A DNA stretch of 64,000 nt from Anaerolineaceae bacterium (GCA_020634165.1 JACKCF010000001.1:2294001-2358000), one strand, 5' to 3'; counted from the stretch's first letter, positions 8,105 to 17,671 are shown. Translations and numbers: made by a program. Notes: generated by a model not told the origin, from the letters alone.

Positions 8105-9232
8105 ATGACGCGGCATATCATCAGACGCCTGTTGCAGGCGATTCCTACGCTTATTGGCGTGACATTATTGTCCTACATGATTATGTCATTTGCTCCCGGC
8201 GGCCCTCTTTCGTTTTTGGGCATTGCGAATCCGCAAGAAACGAGTGCAGAAACGGTTGCAGCCCTGGAAGTGAAATTCGGGCTGAGTGATCCCTGGTACA
8301 TCCAGTACGGACGCTGGCTTGTTGGTACAGATATTCTGTTCCAATTGCCACAGGATGAGACGGCTGTAGAAGAAGCTGCACCAACTACCAACGCCAGTTC
8401 AGCCAGAACAAGCAACAGTATTCAAGGTTGTTCTGTGCTTGCCACACAGCGCCAAGGCATCTTACGTGGCGATTTCGGCTGTTCATTTAAGTGGCGTCGT
8501 CCAGTTATTGACCTGATCGCTGAACGCCTGCCAGCAACAATGGAATTGGGTGTCGCAACACTGTTTGTCGCACTATTCCTGGGTGTGCCGATCGGACTGC
8601 TTGCTGCGATCAGTCGTGGCAGTATATTTGACAATTTCACGCGCATTTTCGCAGTGGTCGGCAATGCTGTTCCAGCATTCTGGATGGGCTTAATGCTGCT
8701 ACTGATATTCGCTTTCACGCTCGATATTTTGCCATCGGGCGGACGATGTGAGCGTATGCGTGTTCGACTAGAAGACGGTAGTTCCGGCGGGTGCGCCGAT
8801 GTTGTTCCCATTTATAATCGGCTTGAGTACCTGATTCTGCCTGTATTTGTGCTTTCGTTGGGCGGTATCGCGGGCTACTCACGTTATATGCGTACATCAA
8901 TGCTGGATACGATCAATAGTGATTATGTGCGCACTGCGCGCGCAAAAGGTCTATCAGCCCGTTCGGTTTGGCTGAACCATGCCGCCAGAAATGCCCTCAT
9001 CCCATTAGCAACCTTCCTTGGACCAGCATTGGTCGGCGTGATCGGAGGTGCGGCCATTACCGAGACCATCTTCTCGTGGCCGGGCCTGGGCAGACTCATC
9101 GTTGAGGCTGTGACCAATCGCGACTATCCGGTCATTATGGCATCGGTCATCATCAGCGCCCTGTTGACGGTCGTTGCTTACATCATTTCCGATATTCTTT
9201 ACGCGCTTTTTGACCCGCGTATTCGTTTCTAG
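8105..9232 (+). CDS. ABC transporter permease, DppB/OppB-like
   Basis: 375-residue inner-membrane permease of the peptide importer family. It begins MTRHIIRRLLQAIPTLIGV, the standard DppB start with first membrane helix. The ATPase-contacting EAA loop is visible as ARAKGLSARSVWLNHAARN near residue 280, and the family's C-terminal NRDYPVIMASV follows. Two extra-membrane loops are enlarged and carry cysteines: about 75-130 (GCSVL, FGCSFKW) and about 215-235 (GGRCERM, GGCADV), which could form disulfides outside the membrane. Pairs with the next gene to form the heterodimeric channel. Confidence 0.93.
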   Translation: MTRHIIRRLLQAIPTLIGVTLLSYMIMSFAPGGPLSFLGIANPQETSAETVAALEVKFGLSDPWYIQYGRWLVGTDILFQLPQDETAVEEAAPTTNASSARTSNSIQGCSVLATQRQGILRGDFGCSFKWRRPVIDLIAERLPATMELGVATLFVALFLGVPIGLLAAISRGSIFDNFTRIFAVVGNAVPAFWMGLMLLLIFAFTLDILPSGGRCERMRVRLEDGSSGGCADVVPIYNRLEYLILPVFVLSLGGIAGYSRYMRTSMLDTINSDYVRTARAKGLSARSVWLNHAARNALIPLATFLGPALVGVIGGAAITETIFSWPGLGRLIVEAVTNRDYPVIMASVIISALLTVVAYIISDILYALFDPRIRF

Positions 9233-9250
9233 TTTGAGGAGAAGAATCCT

Positions 9251-10165
9251 ATGGCATCTAATGCAACCATCGCAAAACTAGAAATGGACGAACTCGATCA
9301 GCACGTGAAGAGTCGTTCTCACTGGCAGCGTGCTATGCACCAGTTGAGCCACGACTATCTCACCATCCTTGCCTTAGGTGTGGTGATCCTGCTGACGGTC
9401 CTGGCGATTTTCGCGCCGCAAATCAGCAATTATGTAACTGGCTATCGGTTTGATCAAGAAAACCTGTCGCAGACATTCTCGCCGCCTTCATATGAGCACC
9501 CGTTGGGTACTGATGAACAGGGTCGCGACCATCTGACACGCCTCATCTGGGGTGGACAGGTATCACTGGGCATTGCGTTCTTCGCCTCGATCCTGTCGCT
9601 AACCATCGGCGTTTCATTTGGGCTAGTCACAGGCTACTATGGGGGTATAGTGGATGATGTGATGATGTGGTTTATCACCACACTCAATTCCATACCGGGG
9701 CTGTTCCTGTTACTGATCATTTCATCCGTTTTAGGACCAAGTCCGGTCAACCTGATTCTTGTTCTTGGCTTCCTGGGATGGACTGGCACTATGCGCCTTG
9801 TTCGCGGTGAGACATTTACCCTCCGTGAACGTGAATTCATCGTGGCCGCACGGGCGATGGGTGCATCCGACTTCAGAATCATGGCTTCGCACATCCTGCC
9901 CAATATCATTTCGATTGTGATTATTACCCTGGCAATCGATATTGGCGTGCTCATTCTGGTGGAATCCGGCCTGAGCTTCCTAGGCTTTGGTATTCCGGCA
10001 TTCATCCCAAGCTGGGGTAACATGCTCACCAACGCCCAAGCATACTTCCAGCGTGCCCCGCATCTGGTCATCATGCCGGGCGTTCTCATCACTGTCACGG
10101 TTTTGTGTCTGTATGTCATCGGCGATGGCTTACGTGACGCCTTTGACCCAACAGTCAACGACTAG
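9251..10165 (+). CDS. ABC transporter permease, DppC/OppC-like
   Basis: 304-residue partner permease. It has the DppC hallmarks: the FSPPSYEHPLGTDEQGRD segment after helix 1, an EAA loop AARAMGASDFRIMASHILPN near residue 200, and ESGLSFLGFG near 240. GAGGAGAAG lies shortly before the ATG at 9251. Eighteen bases separate it from the preceding permease, so the two are co-translated. The unit ends at a strong terminator just downstream; no ATPase (DppD/DppF) follows. Confidence 0.94.
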   Translation: MASNATIAKLEMDELDQHVKSRSHWQRAMHQLSHDYLTILALGVVILLTVLAIFAPQISNYVTGYRFDQENLSQTFSPPSYEHPLGTDEQGRDHLTRLIWGGQVSLGIAFFASILSLTIGVSFGLVTGYYGGIVDDVMMWFITTLNSIPGLFLLLIISSVLGPSPVNLILVLGFLGWTGTMRLVRGETFTLREREFIVAARAMGASDFRIMASHILPNIISIVIITLAIDIGVLILVESGLSFLGFGIPAFIPSWGNMLTNAQAYFQRAPHLVIMPGVLITVTVLCLYVIGDGLRDAFDPTVND

Positions 10166-10190
10166 ACAATATACCGTTCTACAGAAAAGA

Positions 10191-10217
10191 AAAAACGCGG
10201 CTTATGGCCGCGTTTTT
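10191..10217. terminator. Bidirectional intrinsic terminator
   Basis: AAAAACGCGGC, five-base loop, GCCGCGTTTTT between the convergent permease (ends 10165) and LCP gene (ends 10237). Flanking A and T runs allow use from both strands. Confidence 0.9.
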
Positions 10218-10236
10218 CATTTCCGATCCAGCCATT

Positions 10237-11865
10237 CTATTCGACTGGGACGACGTTGGCTGAACAGGAATTGTAGTTGCTACCAATGATGACACGATAG
10301 TCAGCCTGACGAGATGGATCAAGCTGGATCAGCATATTTTCAGGGGTTATGTTGAGCACGTGGCCGATGTCTACGTTCAGGCTGCCCTTTTCATCGCCGA
10401 TCTGGTCAATGATTACGCTATCGGCATAGTCAGTGGCATCGGATGGGCCGTAAGCAATGGCATTGAATCCTTCCTCGCGCAAACGCTGAACAGCTACCAA
10501 GTCGAGGTCAGGCTTATCTGTGCCGTTATAGACGGCAATCGACGCCTGCGACAGCGACAGCCGCGTTGATGTCGGAGGCTGGTAAAAATCATAGAGCAGA
10601 TCATGAATTGGCTGGTAGTTAGGCAGTTGAACCGCTTGCCCAGCATATGGGCCTTCAGGCGGCTGCCAGGGTGTCGTGTGGTAGGTGCGAATCATGGTAT
10701 AGGATTTGATCCGGGCAGGGTCCAGCTCAAAGGCAATCGGAAGAATACTCAGCATGACATCAAGCGGAATATTGGTATCTACGACCTGAGTCACCTGATC
10801 CCAAAGTGTAGGCACCTGCTGGAGCGTGCCACTATCGAGGGTTTCTCTTAGAATTGCGCGTAAAAGCTGCTGCTGGCGGCGACCACGATCAAATTCATCG
10901 CGCGATGAATTACGAGTGCGAACATACCAGAGTGCTTCTCGACCGGACATACGGTAGTAGCCAACAGGCAGGGTCCACAGACCCGCTTCTTCATCGGCCA
11001 AGTAAGCGCCTTCCGGGATTTCGGTATCAATCAGGGCATAGTCCTGATAGGCACAATCTACTGCCATATCGACACCGCCCAGTGTATCGATGATATCGAC
11101 GAAACCATCGAAGTTGACACGGGCGTAGTAGTGTACGCGGATGCCGAGATTGTAGAAGATGGTCTGAGCCAGAAGACCGAAACCGCCGTCCGTCCAGCCG
11201 AAGGCTTCACCAATGCCATAAACGGTATTGAGACGCGCCATTGTTGGCGTTGGCACGTAGACGAATAAGTCTCGTGGCAGGTTCAGCAAAGAGACTGTGC
11301 GTGTATCGAGATTGAGCGAGGCAACAATCATGACATCGGTGCGGATGGAGCCATCCTGGAAAAGCGAGTCATCACCACCCAGGAGCAGGATGTTTACCAG
11401 ATTGTAGTCACGTGGTATCAGCGGCACCTGGGTCGGGACAAGAGTGCCACTGATGACCTGGCCTTCCTGCGCATTAGGCGGCACAAAGAAATCCGGCAGA
11501 TCGACTTGAATATTACCATCGACAGGTGTTGGTGTTGGCAATACTTCTTGGACTGCGGCGGGCGTTTCTGTAGGGGCTTCTTCTTCTGAACCTGATGGCG
11601 TGTTTGTCACAAACTGGACAAGCTGGAAACCATCCTGGCGACGCACATCCTCAACAGGCGCGGATAGCGCCGTTGCGGTCGCGGCATAATCTGCACGACG
11701 GGCATCGATTGATGATGCCTGAGCAGATTGGTCATTCTGAGAAGAAAATACCTGCACTGCCGTCCAGGCGATTGCCACAATCAGCAGAAATGGCACAATT
11801 CGGAAAAAAAGCAGATTAGCGACACATCCCAGGCGGGATAGTGACCGTACGCGATTTTGGGTCAT
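10237..11865 (-). CDS. LytR-CpsA-Psr (LCP) family wall-polymer ligase
   Basis: 542 residues. LCP enzymes transfer lipid-linked glycopolymers to peptidoglycan or proteins at the outer membrane face. A single membrane helix is at about 22-42, then a Thr/Pro-rich linker, and the LCP core from about 145: NILLLGGDD, SIRTDVMIVASLN, LLNLPRDLFV, LGGVDMAVDC and YVRTRNSSRDEFDRGRRQQQ, with the arginines that bind the pyrophosphate lipid. The C-terminal 110 residues match a LytR_C domain (SIAVYNGTDKPDL). The ATG at 11865 is preferred to a start 12 codons earlier because the helix then sits in a normal place, although its ribosome site (AGAG) is weak. It follows the mucin-like gene on the same strand. Confidence 0.93.
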   Translation of the reverse strand: MTQNRVRSLSRLGCVANLLFFRIVPFLLIVAIAWTAVQVFSSQNDQSAQASSIDARRADYAATATALSAPVEDVRRQDGFQLVQFVTNTPSGSEEEAPTETPAAVQEVLPTPTPVDGNIQVDLPDFFVPPNAQEGQVISGTLVPTQVPLIPRDYNLVNILLLGGDDSLFQDGSIRTDVMIVASLNLDTRTVSLLNLPRDLFVYVPTPTMARLNTVYGIGEAFGWTDGGFGLLAQTIFYNLGIRVHYYARVNFDGFVDIIDTLGGVDMAVDCAYQDYALIDTEIPEGAYLADEEAGLWTLPVGYYRMSGREALWYVRTRNSSRDEFDRGRRQQQLLRAILRETLDSGTLQQVPTLWDQVTQVVDTNIPLDVMLSILPIAFELDPARIKSYTMIRTYHTTPWQPPEGPYAGQAVQLPNYQPIHDLLYDFYQPPTSTRLSLSQASIAVYNGTDKPDLDLVAVQRLREEGFNAIAYGPSDATDYADSVIIDQIGDEKGSLNVDIGHVLNITPENMLIQLDPSRQADYRVIIGSNYNSCSANVVPVE

Positions 11866-11901
11866 ATGAATCTCTGTTGCGATTATCGACAAACAGAGCA
11901 A

Positions 11902-11941
11902 GTGTAGCGGAACATCCAGGATTTTTCGACCACCGCTACAC
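11902..11941. repeat. 9-bp inverted repeat between the mucin-like and LCP genes
   Basis: GTGTAGCGG (11902-11910) and CCGCTACAC (11933-11941) with a 22-base loop, just after the mucin-like gene stop. There is no T-run on the minus strand, so it is a weak terminator candidate or an mRNA-processing hairpin. Confidence 0.4.
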
Positions 11942-11970
11942 CTATGCTGACCGCTGTACTATTCCGTCAA

Positions 11971-13575
11971 TTATCCGAAATAGACGGGTATTTCACATGT
12001 CAACGGCTCATCCGGTTCGCTACGGTTGACTTTGACTTGCAGCCAGAAGACACCTTTACCAAATTCCATCGTGTCTATGGTCGCGATCTCGTCAAAGCGA
12101 ACCGGCTCTTCCCCACTGATGACTTCGGTGTATACGTCGGCCCAATCTGGCCGGACCGAAAGGCTGTATGAGGTCATATCTGCGTCAAAAGCAGCACCAA
12201 AGACAACAAGCTCACCGCTAAGGGTATCGCGGGGTGCAGGCAGGATAATCAGGCTGCCAATTTCGGTACATCCAATCACCCGCAGTTGATCGTCACCACC
12301 AATGGCTGTCGGAAGAATATCGGACTCACTGGTGGGTACAGACGTAGACGTTGCCGTCGCTGTGGCTGTTGGTGTCGAGGTAAAGGTTGGTGTGGCACTT
12401 GGCGTAACAGTCGGCGTGTTTGTAGGTGTTGATGTAAAAGTCGGTGTCAGTGTGGGTGTATCCGTAAATGTTGGCGTGAAGGTCGGCGTATCCGTAGGTG
12501 TGGCTGTATGAGTAGCCGTTGATGTCTCCGTTGGTAATGATGTCGGTGTAGACGTCGCTGTCTCAGTTGGGACATCTGTCGCCGTACTCGTTGCCGTAGC
12601 TGTTTCCGTCGATGTAGGTTCCGACGTGAATGTCTCTGAAGGGACGACCGTATAGGTTGGCGTCGCTGTCGGAACGTCAGTTGGGGTTTCGGTCGCCGTG
12701 GCCGTGAAGGTTGGCGTGGCTGTTGGCTCCGGTGTGACTGTAAATGTCGCCGTATCGGTAGCGGTCGGTTCGGGTGTATTGGTCAGGGTCGCCGTTTCCG
12801 TTGGTGTTGCAGTCGGCTCCGGCGTATTGGTTGGGACATCCGTCGCTGTAGTGGTACTCGTCGCAGTTGGCTCCGGTGTGAAAGTTTCTGTAGGTGTCGG
12901 TGATGCCGTTGCTGTTGCTGTCGGAGTAAGTGTCGGTTCTGGCGTCGAGGTATAAGTCGGCGTTTCAGTAGCCGTTGGTTCCGGCGTAAACGTCAGGGTC
13001 GCTGTGGCCGTTTCTGTTGGTGCAGCAGTAGGTTCCGGTGTCGATGTACTGGTCAATGTCTCTGTTGCAGTCGCAGTTGGTGTCTCGGAAGGCACATCTG
13101 TTACAGCCTGAACAATTACTTCTACGGCTGTCTCTGTTGGCATGGCAGATGGCACGACCGCTTCTGTATTTGTTGGAGGCACCTCGGTCGGTACAGACTG
13201 TGTTTCGGTTGCAGTCGCTGTTGGCACTTCAGGCGTATCTGTCGCTGGGGGAACATCTGACGGTGGGATGGCTGTTTCTGTAGGTAGAGGCACATCCGTC
13301 GCAGGCAAGTCTGTGTTGGCTGGCAACGTCGCGTCGGCAACCGATTCAGTTTCCACAGTGCCAGCCGCGACAGACGTTTGCTGCCGATGTTCGGTATCAA
13401 TTAACGCCGTCCCTGTCATTTCCGCATCCGTCAGACGCTGGGCGATAGCAACGTCATTCGTTTCTTCATCGACTGGCTGATAAGTCACCAGCATCGCGAA
13501 TGCTAATGCCAGGATCAGCATGATGACCACTACCACCGCTACAATTAGTTCATTGCCCAGGTTACGACGCATCAA
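11971..13575 (-). CDS. Membrane-anchored protein with Thr/Pro mucin-like stalk and small C-terminal domain
   Basis: 534 residues. A membrane helix (IVAVVVVIMLILALAFAML, about 11-30) anchors the N-terminus. Residues about 85-425 are almost wholly Thr, Pro, Ala, Ser and Glu in short irregular units such as TPEPTATPTETAT, a stalk of the kind abundant in Chloroflexota surface proteins and a likely O-glycosylation target. The last 105 residues form a compact domain (LRVIGCTEIGSLIILPAP to CEIPVYFG) with two cysteines that may pair. No known domain is recognised. It sits between a kinase-like sensor and an LCP ligase on the same strand, which suggests an envelope role. Confidence 0.85.
   Translation of the reverse strand: MMRRNLGNELIVAVVVVIMLILALAFAMLVTYQPVDEETNDVAIAQRLTDAEMTGTALIDTEHRQQTSVAAGTVETESVADATLPANTDLPATDVPLPTETAIPPSDVPPATDTPEVPTATATETQSVPTEVPPTNTEAVVPSAMPTETAVEVIVQAVTDVPSETPTATATETLTSTSTPEPTAAPTETATATLTFTPEPTATETPTYTSTPEPTLTPTATATASPTPTETFTPEPTATSTTTATDVPTNTPEPTATPTETATLTNTPEPTATDTATFTVTPEPTATPTFTATATETPTDVPTATPTYTVVPSETFTSEPTSTETATATSTATDVPTETATSTPTSLPTETSTATHTATPTDTPTFTPTFTDTPTLTPTFTSTPTNTPTVTPSATPTFTSTPTATATATSTSVPTSESDILPTAIGGDDQLRVIGCTEIGSLIILPAPRDTLSGELVVFGAAFDADMTSYSLSVRPDWADVYTEVISGEEPVRFDEIATIDTMEFGKGVFWLQVKVNRSEPDEPLTCEIPVYFG
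12300..13323. repeat. Low-complexity region encoding the Thr/Pro stalk
   Basis: About 1 kb of degenerate GTNGGNGT-type units on the plus strand, the complement of Thr/Pro/Glu codons. Units vary in length and codon choice. Both plus-strand frames that look open here are Val/Gly-rich shadows of the stalk. Confidence 0.85.
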
Positions 13576-13589
13576 AATTACCCACCTGT

Positions 13590-16500
13590 CTAGTTCGCTG
13601 TCGCACGATTGCCTTCAATCGGGATGACGATACTCAGTTGGCTACCAATCCCCTCGAGAACTTCAATCCACAGCCGCCCATGATGGGCCTCTACGATGGC
13701 CTTGGCAATAGCCAGCCCGACGCCGGTATCACCGAGACCGGAAATCAGGGGATTGGTTGCACGATAGCGACGTTTAAACACATCGCTCAAATCTTCCGAA
13801 GCAACGCCCCCGCCCTGATCTGTCACGCTGATGAAGATACATTCCCGAAGATTTTCAGATTCATGAATCTGGTAAGAATCCTGGCGAGCGATGACGCTGA
13901 TTTCTGAACCGGGCGGCGATGCCAGATAGGCATTGGTCAGTAACTGGCCAATGACTGTGCGAATGCCTTCTTTGTCCACGAGAATGGGCCCCATGTTGTC
14001 ATCCAGGTCGAGATCAAGCGCCAAGCGCTTTTCCCGGAATTGCATATAGGTGCTGGTGATGACATCTTCAACGACCTGCACAACATTGACAGGCTCGATA
14101 TGCAATTTAAGCTGTCCCGTGTCCAATGCCGTAATCTTGACCAGATCGTCAATCATGATTCCCATGCGATCAACACCGGTTGCCATACGCTCAAGGTAAT
14201 TACGCTGGCGCTCGCCGAGGATGCCCGCATTTTCCTGCAATAAAAGGTTCAAATAGCCCAAAATCGACGTTAAGGGGGTGCGCAGGTCCTGGGCAAGGCT
14301 GACCATCATATCGCTCTGTTCTGGCGTCAATGCTTCGGTCATTGCCAGTGAGCCACTCTGAGACTTGAGTCGCGTCAACTGCTTTTCAGATTCAACCAAG
14401 CGAGAGCTGACATCGGCAAGCTGGCGCTCCAATTGACTACGCTGCTGCGTCAGTTCTTCGATCATGTCGCGGAGTGAGCCAACACCTTCTTCGCTCAGTT
14501 CCTGGAAGCGCGCACGGTTTCCCTCAGAATGTGCCAGCAATTGGTCACGTTCGGTCTGTAGGGCCTTGGTCTGGGCAACGAGTCGATCACGTTCGCTAAT
14601 CAGGTCACTGCGCTCATTGGCCAGATTCTGAATTTCGTCACGAAGTCGAGTTTGTTCCGCAACGGACTCCTGAAGCTCAAGCTCCAGGCCAGAAGCCTGG
14701 GCCAATACACGTGCCCTATGATCTTTTACCGTATCCAGTTTTTCTTCAAACTCATCGCGCTCAGCACGCAACTTGTCGCGCTGGCGCATCATTGTATCGC
14801 GATCAACTGCCAGATTTTCTACTTGATTTTGCAGATTCGCGATCTGCTCGTCACGTTCTTTTTCCTGGCCAATCGAGGTTTCGTACGTTGTGCGCTCGTT
14901 AAGCAGCGCATCCCGCTCACGCTGAAGTTTATCTGTGCGTTCGCGGAGTTCGGCCCGCTGTTCGTAGAGTTGACCAATGAGCTGAGCCAGTCCACTCGTG
15001 CCTTCGTCAATGCCGAGGTCTGCTAACTGCGATTGTATGCCCAGCAAATTTTCACGAAGGTGATCACGCTCAATTTCAAGGCGTGAACGCTCCTCGATCA
15101 TGTTATTGATCATTTCCTGAACATCCGTGCCTTCAGTGGCTGTCTGCTGAACGCGGAGTTCGTCCAACTGCGTCTGAAGCTCTTCACGTTCAGCCGTGAG
15201 GGTATCTTTTTCCTGTTTGAGGGTTTCCACAATGCGATCAACAACGACACGATTGTCTTCTGTTGTTGCGCTGCTTAGAGCCGTTTCGGCTTCTTTCAAG
15301 CGGCGGCGCAGTTCATCGCGCTCCTCGCGCAGGCGCTGCTGTTCTTCGTTGATAGCACGGATACGCTGAGAAACAGTCAGGGTTTCATCAGAGGCATCCA
15401 GCATATTCGCTAGACGGGTACGTTCATCGTCCAGCCTTAGCTTTAGCTCCATTACCTGGCGCGTTAATTCGCTAATTTGAGAGCGCGCCAGATTGAGTTC
15501 CTCACTTGAAGAGGCAGGCAGCGCAATGTCATCAAAGCGCATTTGTGGGGTTGAAGCTGCATCTTTGACACCTTCTAGCATGGCATCAATCGTTCGCTGT
15601 TCCGCTTGCAGACGTGCTTCTTTGGCTTCGTAGCTCAGTTGCAGCAAATCGCTAGCCATGATGCCAAAGCCATTAAGCAATTCAGCTTCGCCGCCGGTGA
15701 GTTCACGCTGCGCATAGGGCAAGCCAAGCATCAAAACCGCAACGACATCTTCATCACGCAGCAATGGCTGAAAGTAGATAGGACCGACATGCTCTATGTT
15801 CAGGCGTGTGTAGATATCCTGCAGTTCTTCCTGATTACGATCAGGGTAGAGCGCACGTTGGGTCTTGCGCTCGATTGCATTCATCAGCGTGGGCTGATTG
15901 CTGAGGTTGACTGATGTCGATGGAATTTTGCGTTTCTGAGTGCGATCATAGCCATCTGTCAGATCGGCGTAATTGACATCCTGCAAGCGAATGAGCGCTG
16001 CAACATCGCCACGACACGTATCCAGAACTACGGACACGATTTGCCGGGGGATAGATTCCGGGTTGGAGTCATCAAGGATGCGGCCCAATGCGCGCAATAG
16101 CTGCATTGATTGCGTTTCGCTTGGGCTGGTGGTACGCACACGGTCTTCGCTAGCAAGTGGCGTAATAACACGAGGGGTTCCCTGCCAAGAACGCAGCTTG
16201 TTAACAACGGCTTCCTGAATGCGGTATTGCGACAGCCTGTAAACAATGTATGGAGCAATCGCAAGCGCAATGACATAGGCAAGGCGCAAAATGCCAGGTT
16301 CATCACCGGAAACAGGCTCGCCCATCATCTGAATGATGCTGAGGACAAAGCCTGCCGCAATAATGCCCATCAGAGCGATTTTCAGGGGCGTATCAATCGC
16401 ATAACGACTGCGCACGGTAAACAACGCAATCGATGCGATGCTGATGGCCAGCCCAGCGTAAACAAAAAACTGATGGAAGATGGTCTGGTTGAATTCGTTC

Positions 16501-16916
16501 GTCAGGTAGAGCGCGTTCCAGTTAGCAATCGAGGCACCAACGCCGAAAATAACCACGATCAAATACGCAATGAGCGGAATGCCGAGGTCGGTATCCGATG
16601 ATGTTCTGCGCGTAAATATCCATGTAAAAACGCCAAGACTACCCAGAATGGCACCACGCTCAATAGGCGGTAGGATGAGTCGAGCATCAATCGTTGTGGC
16701 GATGGCAATCACAGATGCGATCACATAAATCACCCAGAACCCAACGATCAAGAGTACACCACGCGCATGAACACGCATTGGCGGCACATCCACACTGTTG
16801 AAAGAGAACCCATTCACGAAGAGCAGATTCGCCTGTAACAGTAAGATCACAAGCAGGAAGTAGATAATGTCGCCTGGTGACTGAGCAAAAAAGCCTAGAG
16901 CATCTAGTGAAAACAC
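13590..16916 (-). CDS. Large membrane histidine-kinase-like protein (7TM-GAF-coiled coil-HisKA-like-HATPase) lacking the phospho-acceptor His
   Basis: 1108 residues from a GTG start at 16916. The first 230 residues hold about seven membrane helices. A GAF domain lies at about 275-430, then about 400 residues of heptad-rich coiled coil. Next is a HisKA-like helix and a HATPase domain with intact N box (QLLTNAYLASP), G1 (DQGGGV) and G2 (GDTGVGLAIAKAIVEAHHGR). The H box reads SLAQDLRTPLTSILGYL: residue 876, where histidine belongs in SHELRTPL, is glutamine (CAG at 14291-14289). ATP binding should survive but autophosphorylation on this residue should not. No response regulator is adjacent. It lies 14 bases upstream of the mucin-like gene and is probably co-transcribed. 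Confidence 0.9.
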   Translation of the reverse strand: MFSLDALGFFAQSPGDIIYFLLVILLLQANLLFVNGFSFNSVDVPPMRVHARGVLLIVGFWVIYVIASVIAIATTIDARLILPPIERGAILGSLGVFTWIFTRRTSSDTDLGIPLIAYLIVVIFGVGASIANWNALYLTNEFNQTIFHQFFVYAGLAISIASIALFTVRSRYAIDTPLKIALMGIIAAGFVLSIIQMMGEPVSGDEPGILRLAYVIALAIAPYIVYRLSQYRIQEAVVNKLRSWQGTPRVITPLASEDRVRTTSPSETQSMQLLRALGRILDDSNPESIPRQIVSVVLDTCRGDVAALIRLQDVNYADLTDGYDRTQKRKIPSTSVNLSNQPTLMNAIERKTQRALYPDRNQEELQDIYTRLNIEHVGPIYFQPLLRDEDVVAVLMLGLPYAQRELTGGEAELLNGFGIMASDLLQLSYEAKEARLQAEQRTIDAMLEGVKDAASTPQMRFDDIALPASSSEELNLARSQISELTRQVMELKLRLDDERTRLANMLDASDETLTVSQRIRAINEEQQRLREERDELRRRLKEAETALSSATTEDNRVVVDRIVETLKQEKDTLTAEREELQTQLDELRVQQTATEGTDVQEMINNMIEERSRLEIERDHLRENLLGIQSQLADLGIDEGTSGLAQLIGQLYEQRAELRERTDKLQRERDALLNERTTYETSIGQEKERDEQIANLQNQVENLAVDRDTMMRQRDKLRAERDEFEEKLDTVKDHRARVLAQASGLELELQESVAEQTRLRDEIQNLANERSDLISERDRLVAQTKALQTERDQLLAHSEGNRARFQELSEEGVGSLRDMIEELTQQRSQLERQLADVSSRLVESEKQLTRLKSQSGSLAMTEALTPEQSDMMVSLAQDLRTPLTSILGYLNLLLQENAGILGERQRNYLERMATGVDRMGIMIDDLVKITALDTGQLKLHIEPVNVVQVVEDVITSTYMQFREKRLALDLDLDDNMGPILVDKEGIRTVIGQLLTNAYLASPPGSEISVIARQDSYQIHESENLRECIFISVTDQGGGVASEDLSDVFKRRYRATNPLISGLGDTGVGLAIAKAIVEAHHGRLWIEVLEGIGSQLSIVIPIEGNRATAN

Positions 16917-17093
16917 AGATGGATTCCCAATCGTGAGAAGAAGCCGAACATTTAGAGAGCAAAGATAATTAAAACAACAGTAAGTATATCATAACAATTA
17001 CAAATGGTTTTGTGATAATGGCGCGATTTCCGGTTAGATAATGGTATGTTTTTTGGGCCTTACTTAGCTCAAATATCAGGGTACTATTGCTGC

Positions 17094-17122
17094 TTGACGC
17101 ACCGTCAGCCAGCTATTAGACT
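17094..17122 (+). promoter_or_regulatory. Predicted promoter of the NUDIX gene
   Basis: TTGACG (17094-17099), 17-base spacer, TAGACT (17117-17122), about 55 bases before the start codon. The rest of the 260-base divergent region is AT-rich with nothing else recognised. Confidence 0.5.
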
Positions 17123-17176
17123 GTCTGCCCACCATCTAAATTGCCTCCTGACCCGCTTCGTGCTCGTAGGAATGCT

Positions 17177-17671
17177 ATGACCCCATCAAACTGGCAACAG
17201 CAACTAGCGAAATTCATCAAGCGCATTCCGGTGTTGTTTGGGCTGGCGTATATCGTATATCGTTTTTTCCAACCGAAATATACAATCGGGGTAGTTGGGG
17301 TCATCATCAATGATGAAGGTCAGGTGTTGTTTGTGGAACATGTCTTCCATCCGAAGAAACCCTGGGGGATTCCAGGAGGGTGGATTGGCCGTGATGAAGA
17401 CCCGGCGGTTGCCGTTTTGCGAGAAATCACTGAAGAGTTACAGCTAGAGGCAAAAATCGAAAAATTGCTACTGACCAAGAAGACACAACGCCTGCATATC
17501 GATATTGCGTTTCTATGCAGTCCGGATGGTGAAGTAGGCAAACTCAGCTACGAACTCTTGCGATATGAGTGGCGACATCCTGAGGATATGCCACCATTAC
17601 ATGCGTTTCATCAGCTTGCTGTGGAAGAAGGTGTACGTGTGTTCCGCAGCCAACAAACAGCAAATCGCTGA
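17177..17671 (+). CDS. NUDIX hydrolase
   Basis: 164-residue NUDIX-fold protein, a family that cleaves nucleoside diphosphates linked to another group. The NUDIX box is GWIGRDEDPAVAVLREITEE plus LQL; the metal-binding REITEE glutamates are intact, while the usual glycine after EE-x is glutamine here. The first 35 residues form a basic, partly hydrophobic lead segment (RIPVLFGLAYIVYRFFQPKY). The ATG at 17177 has TAGGA 5 bases upstream; an upstream ATG at 17141 has no site. Substrate cannot be predicted. The next gene starts 30 bases downstream on the same strand. Confidence 0.88.
   Translation: MTPSNWQQQLAKFIKRIPVLFGLAYIVYRFFQPKYTIGVVGVIINDEGQVLFVEHVFHPKKPWGIPGGWIGRDEDPAVAVLREITEELQLEAKIEKLLLTKKTQRLHIDIAFLCSPDGEVGKLSYELLRYEWRHPEDMPPLHAFHQLAVEEGVRVFRSQQTANR

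Noticed and set aside
12302..13480. Val/Gly-rich plus-strand reading frames across the stalk gene
   Set aside because: They are the complement of Thr/Pro codons in the minus-strand stalk gene and show no start signals.
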